From NCBI GenBank assembly GCA_023548195.1, contig JAJHZJ010000009.1, positions 2,647,501-2,711,500 of the forward strand: 64,000 nucleotides of DNA. The letters run 5' to 3'. This DNA is from Bettongia penicillata ogilbyi (lineage: Eukaryota > Chordata > Mammalia > Diprotodontia > Potoroidae). How positions within the stretch are numbered: position 1 is the first letter of the stretch; each line of letters starts with the position of its first letter. The notes under the pieces were generated by a model. That model was given only the letters and a program-made list of their open reading frames with translations, had not been told where the DNA came from and made no database searches. Shown piece by piece: positions 1-11,800 of this stretch. Position numbers and translations under genes: made by a program.

Positions 1-1600
1 ACGTAGGTTGATCCAAAATCCATAAATAACAAAGCACCATGGCATGAAGGAGAAAACCCACACTTCAGTCCTCATCGGTAATTGAGTTATATGGACTGAG
101 CAAGTCTTGAGGGAAAGGGGGAGAGTTTCCATTGATCTGGATGCTTTCACATTATAAAGGGGCCCTTCCAAGCCTGATACTAGAAATGCATGAGGCTCAC
201 CGGAAGATTGGGTTACTTGACTCTCTAGCATCACCGAATTCTTTTTCTCTTGGGAATCTCCACCCAGGGTATTACTATCATTCCAGAAGATAGAAAAGGT
301 CCCTGTGGAAATGGGGTTTGCCCTAGACAGATAAAGCATTGTTTTAATTCAAGTGTAAATCCTTTGTAATTTTTTCTTGAGTTAAATAAAATGTGTCCTA
401 TATGCGGTATTAACATGCTTGCATAAGGGCCTGTTTCCTTGGCTCTGGGAGACTATACACAATGCAAATTCTGATGTCCCCAAGGAAAACCCTCAGTGGA
501 GGTGCAAGTCAAAAAGGGTACTTAATGAGATGACCCCAAGAGAAAATCCAGTCCTTGTAAATTCAAAGCGTTATTTCCAGGTCATGGGCTCGTACCACCA
601 GTCTCAAAGAATGTTGTAAGGAAAATGTTTTATAAACCAAAAAAGGGATGTATAAATGCATGTCATTATAAATGATATGGGACTTGAGCTGCTCCTGAAA
701 AGAAGGGTCTATCTATTAGAATAATATTCTAGAAGGCAATAAGAGCAAAGGTCTTACCTTAATTTGGAATTTCCTCCAGTGCCTAGCTCAGAGCTCTACT
801 GCCAGGAGATACTTAAATGTTTTCTGTTTCTTACAGCATTTATATTTGTAAGAACACATTCAAGGAGGTAGGAACAAACAATTCATAGGAAAATGGGGTT
901 GGGGAAGGGAATGAAGAGACTCTGGCCTAGCTCAAGCAGAAGAGATACTTAACTACTTTCCTGTATTTATATTTTATGCAAATACATGTATATTTTTATT
1001 GCCTAGACAAGGGGATAAGGATGAAGAGAGAGGTTAGAGGGGCAGGGGGATGAAGAAACCCATTCATCTAGATCAGAAAGTGCATCCTGGAATAAGGGCA
1101 AGTAAGAGATGGACTGGTTATTCTGAAAGGGATGTTTGAGGATGCTGGGTAACAATTAATCTAGCCCCTCCCAACTCCTGCCAAGCGAAGGCCAGGAAAT
1201 GCCTCTCTCCTTTCTTTGAACAGGCTTGGGGCAATAGGTGTGGGATGTCAGATATGGCAGCTGTGGATGTTTTCTCTTTGTTACAAAGGTGAGCTCACTC
1301 AGAGGGTGAGGGGTTTATCCTCAGATGTCTGTGATGCCAAAATCTAAATGTATCCATGAAACTTATTAGGAGGGGGCAGGGATGACGGATTCCCTCCTAC
1401 CTCCAATTAAGGTAGGTCCCCTGCCTCCCTCCCCTGTACCTCGTCACCCCCGCAATCTGCTCCGGTAGCCTACAGATCAGACACCCCCACCCCTCCAACC
1501 CCAGCCCCTCTGCCTGATAGGAGACTTCTCCCCTTGGTACAGAGCTGCTGGGGTTGCTGCCGCTCCAGATGGTCTTTTCCATTCTCCTGCAAACAGAATC
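1..1600. other. Unassigned intergenic sequence
   Basis: No gene, RNA gene or confidently named repeat is visible here. Short open frames on both strands lack any recognisable protein pattern and start at arbitrary ATGs. Segments around 1380-1560 are C-rich but have no CpG clustering that would suggest a promoter. Confidence 0.5.
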
Positions 1601-1619
1601 ATTTGTGCCCAATGAGTCC

Positions 1620-1960
1620 TTGGTTTTGATTAGTTAAGTAAGCGAAAGAATCAACAGCTTCTGGGTGTTGCCCTAAATGTCTCCTCTCTCGCTGGGTATT
1701 TTTAGTCGCATTTAATTTGGCAGCCGGCTTAGCACTTTTGATTTCGGTATGATTAGTTAGAGCCGTGTGTGGGTTTTTTTTTCACCCGTCTCCCCCAAGG
1801 GGACTGGGTGTTGTTTTGACTTTTATGTGCTACAATAAAAACTTTCATTGTAGCAAAATGTTTGCTCGTCAAAATTAGCTTGGTTAATTCCAAAGAATTG
1901 TTTCATCTTGGCTCCACAGTCATCGGGAGGCTTTTTGACAAGACGAATTGGCCACCAGCC
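1620..1960. promoter_or_regulatory. Candidate conserved non-coding element with a small hairpin
   Basis: This block carries no recognisable SINE or LINE pattern. It is rich in homeodomain-like TTAATT/ATTAG words and has complex, non-decayed-looking sequence. Within it, positions 1828-1836 and 1847-1855 form a perfect 9-bp inverted repeat (TGCTACAAT / ATTGTAGCA) around a 10-nt loop. Regulatory function is inference only; no conservation data were available. Confidence 0.3.
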
Positions 1961-2129
1961 AGCTACCTCCCAGCCAATTCCTCTGTAGTCCTGATCCCCC
2001 TGGAATTTACCTTAAAGACAAAATAGGGCAGCCTCACTCTGGAACCTGCGCTTCCCAGCGTGTTATTCAGTTGATGTGCTCACTGATGATGGGGCAGGGC
2101 ACACTGCCAAGGTTTGTTGGGTTTGGGCT

Positions 2130-2460
2130 TTTTTTCTTACAGACACACAAACATAGGCACAGACCTGCACTGACACACACATTCACACATCCACACGCAG
2201 CCACAGACTGCCACAGACAGGCAGGCTTGTGCAGATGCAAACACAGACAGACATGCATGGGAACAAATATACACATGTGCACAAACATACAGAGGGAAAA
2301 CTTGACATGGAGACATGCCACCAGCCAATAACGAGGCATGTGACATACATTGTCACAAGCTTCCATGGACATAGCATAGACATATGTGCAAATACACGAT
2401 GATGTAAGCATACACAGACACAAGCGGATGTCCATACACTCACATGCACACATGGATACA
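2130..2460. repeat. Degenerate CA-rich tract
   Basis: A long stretch dominated by ACACA, ACATA and ACAGA words with many interruptions, consistent with an old, decayed (CA)n microsatellite. The open frames across it on both strands are products of the low-complexity sequence and are not genes. Confidence 0.7.
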
Positions 2461-2647
2461 GTATGTTAAGAACTGGTAAGGGGTCCCCCAAACATGATTT
2501 TTGAGTTGCCATATTTTCCAGAAACACTGAACCCAGAGGAATAGATACAAGAACATACATAAACATAAATGCTGACAAATGCACACAAAGAATTTTCACA
2601 CAAATATACATACAAAGACATGAAAAGATATAGACAGGTATCCATAT

Positions 2648-2649
2648 AA

Positions 2650-2686
<37 letters not shown>

Positions 2687-2706
2687 CATATGTATGTATA
2701 TATAAA
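2648..2706. repeat. (CA)n(TA)n microsatellite
   Basis: A run of ACACAC passes directly into TATATA and then TACATATGTATGTATATA. This is a compound dinucleotide repeat, likely polymorphic in length. Confidence 0.85.
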
Positions 2707-2709
2707 ACA

Positions 2710-3340
2710 ATACACAAATAAATACAGACACACAGGGCTACACATTTAAAACTACATGTGGGCATACCAAGTGTTACCTCTCAACACATAAGGAAATAAC
2801 TCTGGGGAATCCACAGAGCCTAGAATTGATCCCAGAGGCATTAGAGTTAGCCACTTTAAACTTCATCCTTACAATAACTAAAACTATACCCCCCAACAAA
2901 ACCAAACTACAACCTCCCCCCTCCCTCCTGGAAGTCCAGTCTGGTTTGCTCAGCAAAGGGCAAGCTGTTCTTCTTCAAAAGCTCGCCCTTAATCCCCCCG
3001 CCACCCCACCCCAGAAGTGATTGCCATTAGAAAAAGGGGTGAAGAGTTGTCCCAAGCACGTGTATCACCTCAACAGAAAAGCTACAGTTGTGAGTGAGAG
3101 GTTTTGCAAAAACTTTCCAACCCTCAAAATCAATTAGGAAGGGAGAGTCAGGGGAGTAATTTTTGTAAACATCCAAGAACAGGGGAAATCTTTCACTCTA
3201 TTTCTCCCTGCCTAGTCAATGGGCACTTACTGAGATAGAAAGGTATTGAAAGTGGGGGTGGAGGGGTGAGGAAGATTACCTTCACCACATGATGATCCCA
3301 AGGGTTATCCTGCTAACAAAACCCCTTCCTTCCAGTTCTT
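2710..3340. other. Unassigned intergenic sequence
   Basis: No gene or named repeat is seen. The segment 2870-3020 is C-rich and of simple composition. Confidence 0.4.
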
Positions 3341-3344
3341 CTTT

Positions 3345-3515
3345 TCCTGCCCCTATCATAGATTTCAAGTTGTTAGGGACTTTAGAAGACATCTGATCCA
3401 GTTCCCTCATTTTATGGATGAAGGAGCAGAGACTCAAAGAAATGAAAAGCCCACCCAAGATCACACAGTGCCAGAGACATAATTTGAACCCAGGACATCC
3501 AAATCCAATGGACCA
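3345..3515 (+). repeat. MIR/THER-type SINE fragment
   Basis: It shows the usual order of words for this old CORE-SINE class: an 'atagatttcaag...tagggactttagaagacatctgatccag' head, then 'ctcattttatggatgaagg', then 'aagatcacacagtg', then 'tttgaacccaggac'. Identity is from memory of the family; borders are approximate. Confidence 0.6.
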
Positions 3516-3842
3516 TTTTCTGCATTTGCTGTGGAGAGCAGGGATAGCCTATGACCTAGAAGGGAAATGGGATCTAGTGTACTTTCCTTTCTGAATCATC
3601 CACTGACAAATATTGGCTAAGTCCTGTTGTTAAAGATGTTATCAGTCTTCTTCAAGAATGAAGCATCAACACCAGTAATGTCAGGGACTGTGCTCAGTTC
3701 AGTGACACCTGAGACACAATCTCTGCCCTTGAGGAGTAAGGCTAGAGGAGATCAGGTATACATGTTCATTTAACCAAAGAAGAAGAGGAAGACTGGGTGC
3801 TGTGCCATATGTCAAACGAGGGAGTGTAGGAAGGTCTGTTGA

Positions 3843-3983
3843 AATAAGTGTGGATAGAGTATCATCTCTGGAGTCAAGACAACCTGAGTTCAAACCCAAC
3901 CTCAGATACTACCTGTGTGACTCTGGATGAGTCACTTAACTGTAATTGACCCTAAAAACAAAATAAAAAGCAAAACAAAAAGA
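3843..3983 (+). repeat. tRNA-headed marsupial SINE, short form
   Basis: It contains 'gtggatagagtatc', 'tggagtcaagac', 'cctgagttcaaaccc', 'tgtgtgactctgg' and 'agtcacttaac', then an A-rich tail. This is the tRNA-like head plus core of a marsupial CORE-SINE ending in poly(A) and lacking the Bov-B-like tail seen in longer copies. Confidence 0.7.
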
Positions 3984-3984
3984 A

Positions 3985-4400
3985 ATGTGTCTAATGAGAT
4001 GGTCAGGAAGACTTCAGGGAGATGGTGAGATGTGAGCTGGTCCTTCAAAAATGAGTTGACTTTTGATAAGGGAAGAGACAACCAGAGGCAACTGGAAGAT
4101 ACTTCAGAGGTCATCTAATCCAGTCTGCTCAACATACAGACATAACACTGCTCCCAGAATCAGAAAAAAGAACCTTAGGTCTCTTTGGTGGAAGCAGAGG
4201 GGGACATAAAGCAGGAAGATGAGATCAGAAATATGGATGGGGCCAGATTATGGAGAGGCTTCAAGGACAGGCAAAGAGATAAAAGTTTTATTCTGTGGCC
4301 ACTGGGAAGAGACTGGAACTTTTGGAACAGAGGAGTGAAGTTATCAAAGCTGTGCTTTGTTCTGACTTCCAAGTTCAAGACCAGAGTTTCCGAGGGCTGG
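3985..4400 (+). repeat. Fragments of a long marsupial interspersed repeat
   Basis: The words 'ggtcaggaagacttcagggagatggtg', 'gatggggccagattatggagaggctt' and 'gaggagtgaagttatcaaagctgtgc' belong to a long repeat also seen at 28200-28975, 31280-31640 and 51070-51300. I recognise the pattern but cannot name the family with confidence. It is non-coding here. Confidence 0.45.
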
Positions 4401-5520
4401 AATCTGTTGGCTACCTGCCTTGCAGAACAGGCCCTTTACCCTTCCCACCTCCAAGTCTGGGTCAGCTCTTTACAATAATGTCTCACATTTGCATGGAGCG
4501 TAGTTTACAAAGCATCTTCCTATATATGGTCTCTTTTGAGACGCCACAGAAACCCTTCCAGCATCGGTAAATGGAACAAGCAAAGTCAATGAGATTGGGC
4601 TACAGCCCTTCCCCTTCTCGACAAATATTTATCCAATGCTTGTTGTGTACATGGGACTGGAACCCAGATGGCGGTACTGTGAGACAAGGAGGCCATTTTG
4701 ACAAAGTGCTTGGGGGTTTCCACATGCCTCTCAATCCCATGAAGTAACTTGAGCTGCAACTTTTAAGACATTCCTCAGCCCTCCACTCGTCAACCCTCCA
4801 GGCCTTTATGACCCAATCGTGACTGGTTTCACTCATCAAGTATCAGACTGAAATCTCATTCCTGCCCAATCCATGAGTCTTTAGTTCCTTGGCTATAATT
4901 TGTCAGAATTTATTTACTGTCAATAATTTGAGCTCAGATCAAGACCCTAGGACTCAGGCATCTGGTCTTAACACTGGCCTTCCGCAACATGGGAGCCAAT
5001 AGCTGCCAATACAAATGAACCATAGCATACAAACTATTTTCTTAGATGTAATAGAGAGAAGGAGCAGGAAGAGTAATGGTTCCAGGTGTCCAAACCCAAT
5101 AGGGAAGACTTGACATGGTCAGGGAAATGAAGGACAGTTTTGGTGAGCAACTACCCTCCTACCCTAGAGACATTCAAGTAACACTTTCCTCTAATATCCC
5201 ATTTCCTAGACCAGAGATCATGGCTTTTTCACCACTCCCTCCACCCTCCTGCTGCCTTTGAAATAGCCTGAGGTCCCAGAGCAGGTTAGCAGCAAAGCCA
5301 GGACCTTCTCACTTTCCCTAGTACACTACCTTTCCTGAAAAGGCAAGAAGATTGCTCCTGGTGCCCTCCATTCATCCCTCTCTGCACCCTACCTCATGTC
5401 TCCATGCCTGCTCTACCTCTTGGCTAAGCAAGGGAGGGGGGACCTTTATGTTCTTCCTTGGTTTTCAAGAACCCTGTCCCCAGATCTCCCCTCCTGGATT
5501 CTTCACTGATCTCTGGAGAG
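4400..5520. other. Unassigned intergenic sequence
   Basis: No gene is visible. The open frames are short and have no recognisable domains. Confidence 0.4.
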
Positions 5521-5524
5521 GCCT

Positions 5525-5695
5525 TGATTCTCCCTCTTCTACCTATCAGAGGGTTAAATCCCAAGCTCCTTGAGATGAAAAACTGCTTCTCTCTCTTTTT
5601 TTTTTTTTTTTTTTGTCTTTGAATTCTCAGGGTTGAGTATTGTGTAAAGCATGTGGCAGAGCTTAATTAATGCTTATTAAATCGCATTAAATTGA
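5525..5695 (+). repeat. L2-like LINE 3' tail with internal poly-T
   Basis: The words 'ctccttgagatgaaaa', 'aattctcagggttgagtattgtgtaaagcatgtgg' and 'aattaatgcttattaaat' match the typical end of an L2-class LINE 3' UTR. An uninterrupted T run of about 18 nt lies in the middle. Confidence 0.45.
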
Positions 5696-6094
5696 AAAAG
5701 GGCTCATAAACTCATATCAAGATGGAAATGACTGATAAAATTTTACATGCTAAGAAAGTCCTCACAACCCAGGGAAGTTTTGTTTTGTTTTGTTTTGTTT
5801 CTTTATCAGAGGACAATGCCTTAACCCAAGGCAACGAAGAGTTCAGGGTAGAATTTCAGGCATCATTAGGAGGGGTATATTGTCTTCCAAAGTTAATTGT
5901 AAATCCCTCTACTCATGATCCAAGTAGTTCCAACACATCTAACCTAGATTACAGCAGAGTCAGTAGGGGGCTAATGCCTAAATACAGAAGATCCTTGTTG
6001 CCCATTTGATAGAATGTTTCTACTGGTACTCAAATCTGGTGACAAACCCAAGCTTCATTGTCTTCTACTTGTTATAATAAACCTGTTGTGGGAA

Positions 6095-7120
6095 GAAACC
6101 ACTGAAATCAGTTAACCCACCCTCCTTTCCAATGAAGGAATCCCTTTTATAATATCCTAACAAATGATCATCAGGTCTCTGAATATTTCCAATGATGGGG
6201 AACTCACTTGTTAGACCATCCCATTTCAGACATCACCAGTTAATAGAAAGTTCTTTCTGTCAAGCCAATATCAGCCTCCCTGTAACTATCACCCAGCGAT
6301 CATAATTTCACCCTTGGGAGCCATGAAAAATAAATCTACTCTCTCTTCCACACTGAAAGAATTTTTCAATTGTTCACAGATGACATGGTTTCTAGGCCCT
6401 CTGCTATAATAATCATTCTCTTCTTATGGACCTCAGTTGATGATTAATCAACATTCTTTCAATGAAGTCATTCAACTAATTAATTGTATTCATTCACCTA
6501 ATTGTGGCACTATCCAGCCCACATTTCTCCGTCTTGTCCATAAAAAGAGCTCTAGTTTCATAAGACCTGTTTTTAGTGAATGCCCATTAGTCCCTGGTAA
6601 TCACTATTTTCTTTGCTAAATGTGGACATACTGCCTCTTTCAAAATCTGTACCAGAAGTCTACCAACAGTGATATTTAACTCGTCTGTAGCTTTGGGGAA
6701 TCTCCCTTTTTCCCTTTATGGACAATCAATATTTTCCTATTTCCAATCTTAGGGCATACCACCTGTTTACCACAGTCCCTTAAACATTATAAGCAACATT
6801 TCTTGGATGGTAGCTGCAAATTCTTTCAGTTCCCTGGGATATAATTTATCTGGGCCTCGAGACTTGAACTCATTAAATTTATTAGATGCTATCCTATCAT
6901 CTCTTCTATCTTGGGTTCTAATTCCTCTTAATAATGCTTCTCCTGCCCTTCCCGGTATAAAGATAATTTTCCTTTATGGAGAAGATGGGGGAAAAAGTAG
7001 AAATTGAATAATTTTGTTTCTTTCTGGCATTTGTTAAAGAGCAAACCATCTGCCATAAGCAGTGGGTTGGTCTGTCCTCATTTTTCTTCTTCTCTGAAGA
7101 TAGCTTTAAAAAAACCAACA
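6095..7120 (-). repeat. CR1/L3-like LINE remnant
   Basis: Words such as 'tttccaatgatggggaactcact', 'agaaagttctttctgtcaag' and 'gggatataatttatctgggcctcgagacttgaactc' resemble the 3' part of CR1/L3 LINEs as found in therians, read on the reverse strand. It is badly decayed with no long open frame. Family assignment is from memory. Confidence 0.4.
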
Positions 7121-7870
7121 GTAAGAACCCTCCTTCTCAGTGTTTTTCATAAGCCATCACTTCATTCCATGCTTGAGTCTTTTTTTTCCACTATTCAAAT
7201 ACATTCAGGTCACTCATTTGAGTTCTTTCTCTTTAGATGCTCATCCTTACCAACACATCCTTTAAAAATCTGAGCACCGAATTCCCCATGTATTTAATGA
7301 GTTGCCACCTCCTTTTTTTCTCTTTGAAACCATTTGTGATTGTAGTGTCAAAATTTCCATTTTTCAAAAGAACCTGTCATCCTTTTTGTTTGTTTGTAAG
7401 ACTGGACCTCCCTCTCTTGCCTCGGATAGAGAGCTTCAGAGGATACTCACAAGTCAATCCTACTCTGATCAGCACAAAAGTTTTGACCTTCTCTGCTTCT
7501 GACCTAAACCGATTCACCTTTCCTTAAGCAATCTGATTTTTCCTCTCTGCCACTAACCCTTCACTCTGGAACTCCCCATAGTAATGCTGAGCCTAGTACT
7601 GACATTAATTAGACCTCTAGAGCTCAAGAGATCTGAAAATCTCCTAGGTAGCTGGAATAACATGTGTAGACTACTGATGGGGTGCTTGGGTGCCTATGCT
7701 TCAACCTCAATTCTAAAATCACATTTCTCTCAAAAATTATATTTCTCCCTAGCCTCAAAACACTATCCCAGGCAGTTTTTCCCCAGCCCAAGAACAACCT
7801 GCCCCAGCAAAAAATGTTATCCTCCCTTCCTGATAAAGTAGCCAGCTGCACCTATAGAATTTATTAGTCT
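7120..7870. other. Unassigned AT-rich sequence
   Basis: No gene or clearly named repeat can be seen. The segment may belong to the neighbouring LINE or LTR-like sequence, but no diagnostic words decide this. Confidence 0.35.
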
Positions 7871-8400
7871 GAACCAGTCGTGTACTGGCTGAACTAGCTG
7901 TGTACTGAGTTATAATGGCATTTACTACTCACTGACCAATCATATGTATCCTAGACTTAGACATAAGTATACTCCCACACATTTATTTTGTCTAACAAGA
8001 CATTGATGAGAACAGCCTGATATTCCTTAGTCAGTCCTGACCATTAGTTGTAGCACCACCTCCTTGGGCTATTTCCTGATGAATTCTGGATAAAATACCT
8101 ACTTATTAGATACTAAAAGTTCATGTTCCTTTAAGAACTAACCACTCCTTAACCACTGTCCTTCATGCCTCCCTGAATCACCTAGTTAGCATATTTGGCA
8201 CATGTTTTACTATAGAATATCCTATACAAACTTTACCTGTACCCCTCTAAGGTTACAGGTTCCCTAAGAACTCTTGCCCTCTGAAAAGCACAAGAAATCT
8301 TTACCTTGACCTCAACAATGCTTGAGTCTGTGAATTCTTTTCCAGAGAGCCCATACAGGGCACGCCAGTCTTGGAGTACTTCCGTCTCTTTAGCCCTCAC
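7870..8400 (+). repeat. Possible degraded retroviral LTR
   Basis: The layout recalls a solo LTR: a 'tcctatacaaactttacctgtacccctctaagg' promoter-like stretch, then 'gaactcttgccctctg', then a 3' part with 'gggcacgccagtcttggag'. That last phrase resembles the U5 region of class I (gammaretrovirus-like) LTRs. I see no matching TSD, no TG...CA ends that I can place, and no internal gag, pol or env sequence beside it. The call is tentative. Confidence 0.25.
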
Positions 8401-8551
8401 CACTACCACATAAAGTCTTTCATTCCTTTAGTGTCATATTCCAGTCCAAAGATTCAGACCATGGGAACACATCAATCTTTTTCTCTAAATTTTTTGGTCT
8501 CTCTTTCCTAAACTCTAGATTCTACATTTAATGATATTCCACTTGTAGTTT

Positions 8552-8776
8552 TTCCTTCATGTTTGACTCTTCATGACCCCATTTGGGATTTCTTCACAAA
8601 GATCCTAGAGTGCCATTTCCTTCTCCAGCTCATTTCACAGATGAGGAAACTGAGTCAAACAAGGTTAAGTGACTTGCCCAGGGTCACGCAGTTTGGAAAT
8701 ACTGGAGGCCAGATTTGAATTCAGGAAGATGAGCTTCCCTGACTCCAGTCCTGGAACTCTATTTATTGTGCCACAA
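8552..8776 (-). repeat. Mar1-type CORE-SINE with Bov-B-like tail
   Basis: It reads in reverse: 'tgactcttcatgaccccatttggg', 'ccatttccttctccagctc', 'acagatgaggaaactgag', 'aagtgacttgcccagggtcac', 'gccagatttgaattcagga' and 'ctgactccag'. This is the complete Mar1 layout with its Bov-B/RTE-like 3' end. It is one of the marsupial-diagnostic repeats in the window. Confidence 0.85.
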
Positions 8777-8884
8777 TCCTTTAAAAATAAGAGAATGGCA
8801 TGATGATTTCTTCACAAAGAACTTCTTTACAAAGTTCCATTACTAACTACCTGTCTGGCAACTCAATTTTTTCTTGGTAGTCAG

Positions 8885-9085
8885 AATTAATAGAGGCAGG
8901 ATGGTCAAGAGGAAAGGATCTAAAGTCAAAAGACTTGAGTTCAAATCTTTGTTCTGCTAATTACCACCTATGAAACTCTGGATAAAGTCACTTAACCTTT
9001 TTCAGACTTCAATTTCCTTATTTGTAAAATGAGTACTCAACTAAATGGTCTCTACTACTCCCCTTTCAGCTTGAAATCTTGTGAT
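8885..9085 (+). repeat. MIR-like SINE fragment
   Basis: A tRNA-like 'gacttgagttcaaatct' box B segment is followed by 'actctggataaagtcacttaacc', 'tcaatttccttatttgtaaaatgag' and 'ctaaatggtctctactac', the usual MIR order. Confidence 0.65.
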
Positions 9086-9570
9086 AAATCCAGAGCAGCA
9101 GTTCCCTTAGGATGAGGAGTGGAGACCTTGTCTCATGTTACAACCAGAGGGCAATGGAAAGCCAGGATACAGCATCTGTCTCCAACTCCCTAGGACTGCA
9201 AGGTTCTTTGGAGCTAAGCCAGAGGTCATTCTGACCTGGAACAGCTTTGCGATTGGCAGACCACCCACACTCACTCCTGACTGAGTGCTCAGCATTGGAA
9301 GCAAATTTTGGAAAAACCATGGGAAAAGCAAAAGACTTTCCCAGTGTTCAGTGTCTGGAATAGGCATGTCGCCTTTCACTTTCCCTTTACAATAATAACA
9401 TGATTCTGATAGCTGACATTTCTTTTTTCTAATTTTTTTAATTTTACTTTTTGTTAACTCTGAAGTTGAAAAACACCAACAAATCAAACATTTCTATATA
9501 AAAGAGAATGGGGGAAAATAATTGCATATGAAACTGCAAATCTTATCCTGTAAAGTTGGGGAGAAGGGGA

Positions 9571-9571
9571 T

Positions 9572-9613
<42 letters not shown>
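9571..9613. repeat. (TG)n microsatellite
   Basis: About 20 uninterrupted TG units precede a G-rich segment. Confidence 0.95.
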
Positions 9614-9614
<1 letters not shown>

Positions 9615-9711
9615 GGGGATGGGTGTGGGTGTAAATGTGAGGGGTTAAGGATATATGACATTCAGCCCTTGAATGCAACACTCTATCACCTGATTCTATT
9701 TCATTAGCCTG

Positions 9712-9835
9712 TGATGCTCTCCCTCCTCTTCTCTACTTCCTGATTTCTTTCAAGATTCATTTTAAATACTACCTTTTTCAGGAAGTCTTTCTTAATCTCC
9801 ACCCTTACTCAACTAGTCTTTTCCCTCTGAGATCA
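9712..9835 (+). repeat. L2-like LINE fragment
   Basis: The words 'aagattcattttaaatactacctttttcaggaagtctttcttaatctcc' follow the L2 3' UTR pattern (tissue of pyrimidine-rich words around 'ggaagtctttct'). Confidence 0.5.
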
Positions 9836-9854
9836 CACACCCACACACACATTT

Positions 9855-10094
9855 TGTCAATAGTTGTGATCAACTCATCATGACTAGATTTGGAGTCTTC
9901 TTGGTAAGAATGCTGGTGTGGTTTGTCATTTCCTACTCCAACTCATTTCACGGATGATGAAACAGAGGCAAACAGGTTTAAGGGACTTGCTCAGGGTCAC
10001 ACAGCTAATAAATGTCAGAGGCCAGATTTGAACTCAGGTCCTCCTGATTCTATGACTGACACTCTATCCACTGCTGCCTATCTATCTGGCTGCC
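9855..10094 (-). repeat. Mar1-type CORE-SINE with Bov-B-like tail
   Basis: It carries 'catcatgactagatttggagtcttcttgg', 'cggatgatgaaacagaggcaaacagg', 'gggtcacacagctaataaatgt', 'agatttgaactcaggtcctcctg' and 'tatccactgctgcc', read on the minus strand. It is close to full length. Confidence 0.85.
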
Positions 10095-10189
10095 CTGTCT
10101 ATCTATCCATCTATTTGCATCCACCCATTCTGCATAGATCTTGCACATACATAGTTGTGTAAATGTCATCTTTCTACCCCACCCACTTT

Positions 10190-11400
10190 GAGATCTTTGG
10201 CTTTTTTATCTATCTTAAAGGTCTATCTTCTCACCTCCAAGATTATTCTCAGTCTTTCAGGATAAGTTATTCTTGGTTGTAATTCTTTATCTTTTTCTTT
10301 TTCATTACTGTATTCCAAGATTTCCTGTCCTTTTAGGCAGTTGTTTCTGACTCTTATATGAACCTGATTGCAGTTCCTTCAAAGTAGACTTCTCTCTTTC
10401 TAGCTTATTGTAGTATTTTATTTTTCTTTGACCAGGAAGTTCTGGATTTTGGCTATGATATTTTGGGGATTTCTCATGCTGAGATTTCTTTTAGGAGACT
10501 AGTGGATTCTTTCTATTTTCATTTTCCTTTCTCTTCCTGTACATCTAAGTTTTTACTTATAATTTCTTCCAATATATTATCCAGAATTTGGGGAGGATGG
10601 AGTCATGGTTTTCAGGAAGTCTGATAAATCTTAAATGATCTCTCCTTGACTTGTTTTCTAAGTTAGCTGTTTTTGATAGTATCTTACAAAGGCTATTTTT
10701 AAAAATCTTTTTATTTTGTTTTAATATTCTATTTAATATTTTGCTTTAATATTCTTGATGTCTTGTCGAGCCATTGAGCTCTGATTTTCAGGTCATCTTC
10801 AACATGGGTAAGATTTTCCACCTTCTGTCCTATTTATTCCATTTCCAGTTCTTTTCTACAGTGCTCTCACTTCACTTATAATTTCATTTTTTAATCTCTT
10901 GTTTCACTTCTTCCAGATAAGTTTATTGTTCTTCTGGTCAATATATTTTTTTCCACCTGAGAATCTGTTTGTGCTTCTTAGAATTACTCTCTTCCTCTGG
11001 GTTTTTCTTTGGGGAATCTCTTGATCCATAATACTTCTTTATTACTATTCAGTACTTTCCTCTGCTTACTCATATTTCCAGTCTCACTTCCTCATTTGAG
11101 ACTCTAGACAGAGCCAGACTCATCCCCTTATACAATCTTGGATGAAGTATTTAGACCCTGTTTGATCCTAAACTCAAAAAAAATTACGCAATCTTCTGTC
11201 TCCCCTGATGCTTCTCTGATCAGTGTGTTGTCTTTCTACCTCTCTGGGGTTTCCTTATTTGAGACAGTCTCATTGTTTGATCTGTTCATCTGAGCTCATA
11301 CTTGTTCTCCTAAAAGGATCTTCTTCCCAGTGTTCTAAGTGTCTTGTTATATAGTCTCAAGATTAAGGAACTTGTTAATGTTACTCTTTGGATTTCTTGA
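10190..11400 (-). pseudogene. Old degenerate L1/HAL1 ORF1 copy
   Basis: Read on the minus strand, this region aligns by eye with the ORF1 of the element at 16090-19086. Shared landmarks on the plus strand are 'gattcttggtt' versus 'ttattcttggtt', 'gggagttctggaatttggccacaatg' versus 'aggaagttctggattttggctatgat', and 'ctcctggatctattttccaggtcagttgttttt' versus 'ctccttgacttgttttctaagttagctgttttt'. It is riddled with stops and indels, so it is much older. The part beyond 10700 would correspond to the coiled-coil coding region. Confidence 0.65.
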
Positions 11401-11479
11401 TTATTTTTCAATATGGCATCCATTTATTTATTATTTATATTTATTTTATCAGCATTTATTATCTCTCCTTTCCACTGTA

Positions 11480-11800
11480 CCCTCCTTCATTATTTTAAAA
11501 TGAAAAATCAAGTCCTCATTTTAAATATATGTAGTCCAACAAAAAGAAATTTCTACACTGAATTGATTAGGATTCTAAAGTCTTTCAAAGTTGTGTTTCC
11601 TTTATAACGTTGTTATTGTATAAATTGTCCTTCTGGTTCTGCTCAATTTGTTCTGCATCAGTTCATACAGGTCTTCCCAGATTCCTCAAAAACTATTTCA
11701 TCATCTCTTATGGCACAATAATATTCTAATATATTCATTTACTATAATTTCTTTAACCATTCCCAAATAGTTGGATTGTACCCTTTTAAGAAAATTGCTG
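11480..11800 (-). repeat. L1 3' UTR fragment
   Basis: In plus orientation it reads 'ttctgcatcagttcatacaggtcttcccag', 'tatggcacaataatattctaatatattc', 'accattcccaaatagttgg'. This is the reverse complement of the marsupial L1 3' end, the counterpart of the placental L1 3' end. It is upstream of the ORF1 copy on the minus strand, so it is probably a separate insertion. Confidence 0.55.

Noticed and set aside
2067..2765. Cys/Val/Tyr-rich open frames resembling a membrane or knottin-like protein
   Set aside because: They are translations of decayed CA/TA simple sequence in several frames.
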